In this document: piece by piece, positions 5,988 through 5,995 of the stretch
How positions within the stretch are numbered: the stretch's first letter is position 1
Layout: each line of letters starts with the position of its first letter
NCBI GenBank assembly: GCA_944323095.1
Contig: CALURE010000098.1
Coordinates: 1-5,995 of the forward strand
Reading direction: 5' to 3'
DNA from: Candidatus Gastranaerophilales bacterium
GTDB lineage: Bacteria; Cyanobacteriota; Vampirovibrionia; Gastranaerophilales; Gastranaerophilaceae
DNA: 5,995 bases
Translations under genes and position numbers: made by a program
Notes under the pieces: generated by a model
Databases searched by the model: none
The model's input: only the letters and a program-made list of their open reading frames with translations
What the model was told of the DNA's origin: nothing

Positions 5988-5995
5988 ATGGCACA
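5988..5995 (+). CDS. Start of a further gene, cut by the window edge
   Basis: Only ATG GCA CA is visible (Met-Ala-His or Gln), preceded by a strong SD and 36 bases after the helicase stop. Same strand and short spacing suggest cotranscription with the helicase gene. Given the methyltransferase scrap just upstream, a restriction-modification or defence component would be unsurprising, but nothing in the visible bases identifies it. Confidence 0.5.

Noticed and set aside
5948..5995. Open frame from ATG 5948 (MKKIYTKEEEV...) as the next gene's start
   Set aside because: It overlaps the helicase stop and lacks an SD, whereas ATG 5988 has an excellent one; it stays open to the edge so it cannot be fully excluded.

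Overview
The window comes from a low-GC bacterial genome. Sample lines counted by eye give about 25-35% G+C. Genes are tightly packed and most have recognisable Shine-Dalgarno (SD) sequences. The style of several proteins, with a short polar N-terminus ending in an [I/L][S/T/N][F/Y] plus small-residue motif, and the SNF2-type helicase recall gut Gastranaerophilales (Vampirovibrionia/Melainabacteria) genomes. That placement rests on memory of such proteins, not on a marker gene, and is tentative.

Layout, left to right. Positions 1-1983, minus strand: a two-gene unit read right to left, a 282-residue protein with an HEFSH zinc-protease motif followed 22 nt later by an AAA-type ATPase cut off by the window edge after 370 residues. 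Positions 1984-2125: a divergent promoter region with an 11-bp-period direct repeat. Positions 2126-3181, plus strand: a 351-residue protein of unknown function. Positions 3178-4002, minus strand: a 274-residue protein with a basic N-terminal part and an acidic C-terminal part; its stop codon overlaps that of the preceding gene by 4 nt. Positions 4003-4154: a second divergent region with a 9-bp inverted repeat and a 13-nt element shared with the first one. Positions 4155-5951, plus strand: a SNF2-type helicase whose last residues switch to a DNA adenine-methyltransferase signature (IDPPYN) and then stop. A strong SD and ATG for a further gene lie at the right edge.

How the genes relate. The protease-like gene and the AAA ATPase are probably cotranscribed, which makes an ATP-driven remodeller plus peptidase partnership conceivable but unproven. 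The middle two genes are lineage-specific unknowns. The helicase and methyltransferase signature resemble a restriction-modification or defence locus in which a helicase gene and a DPPY methyltransferase gene have been joined by deletion, leaving only a scrap of the methyltransferase. No RNA gene, CRISPR array, transposase or convincing intrinsic terminator was seen.
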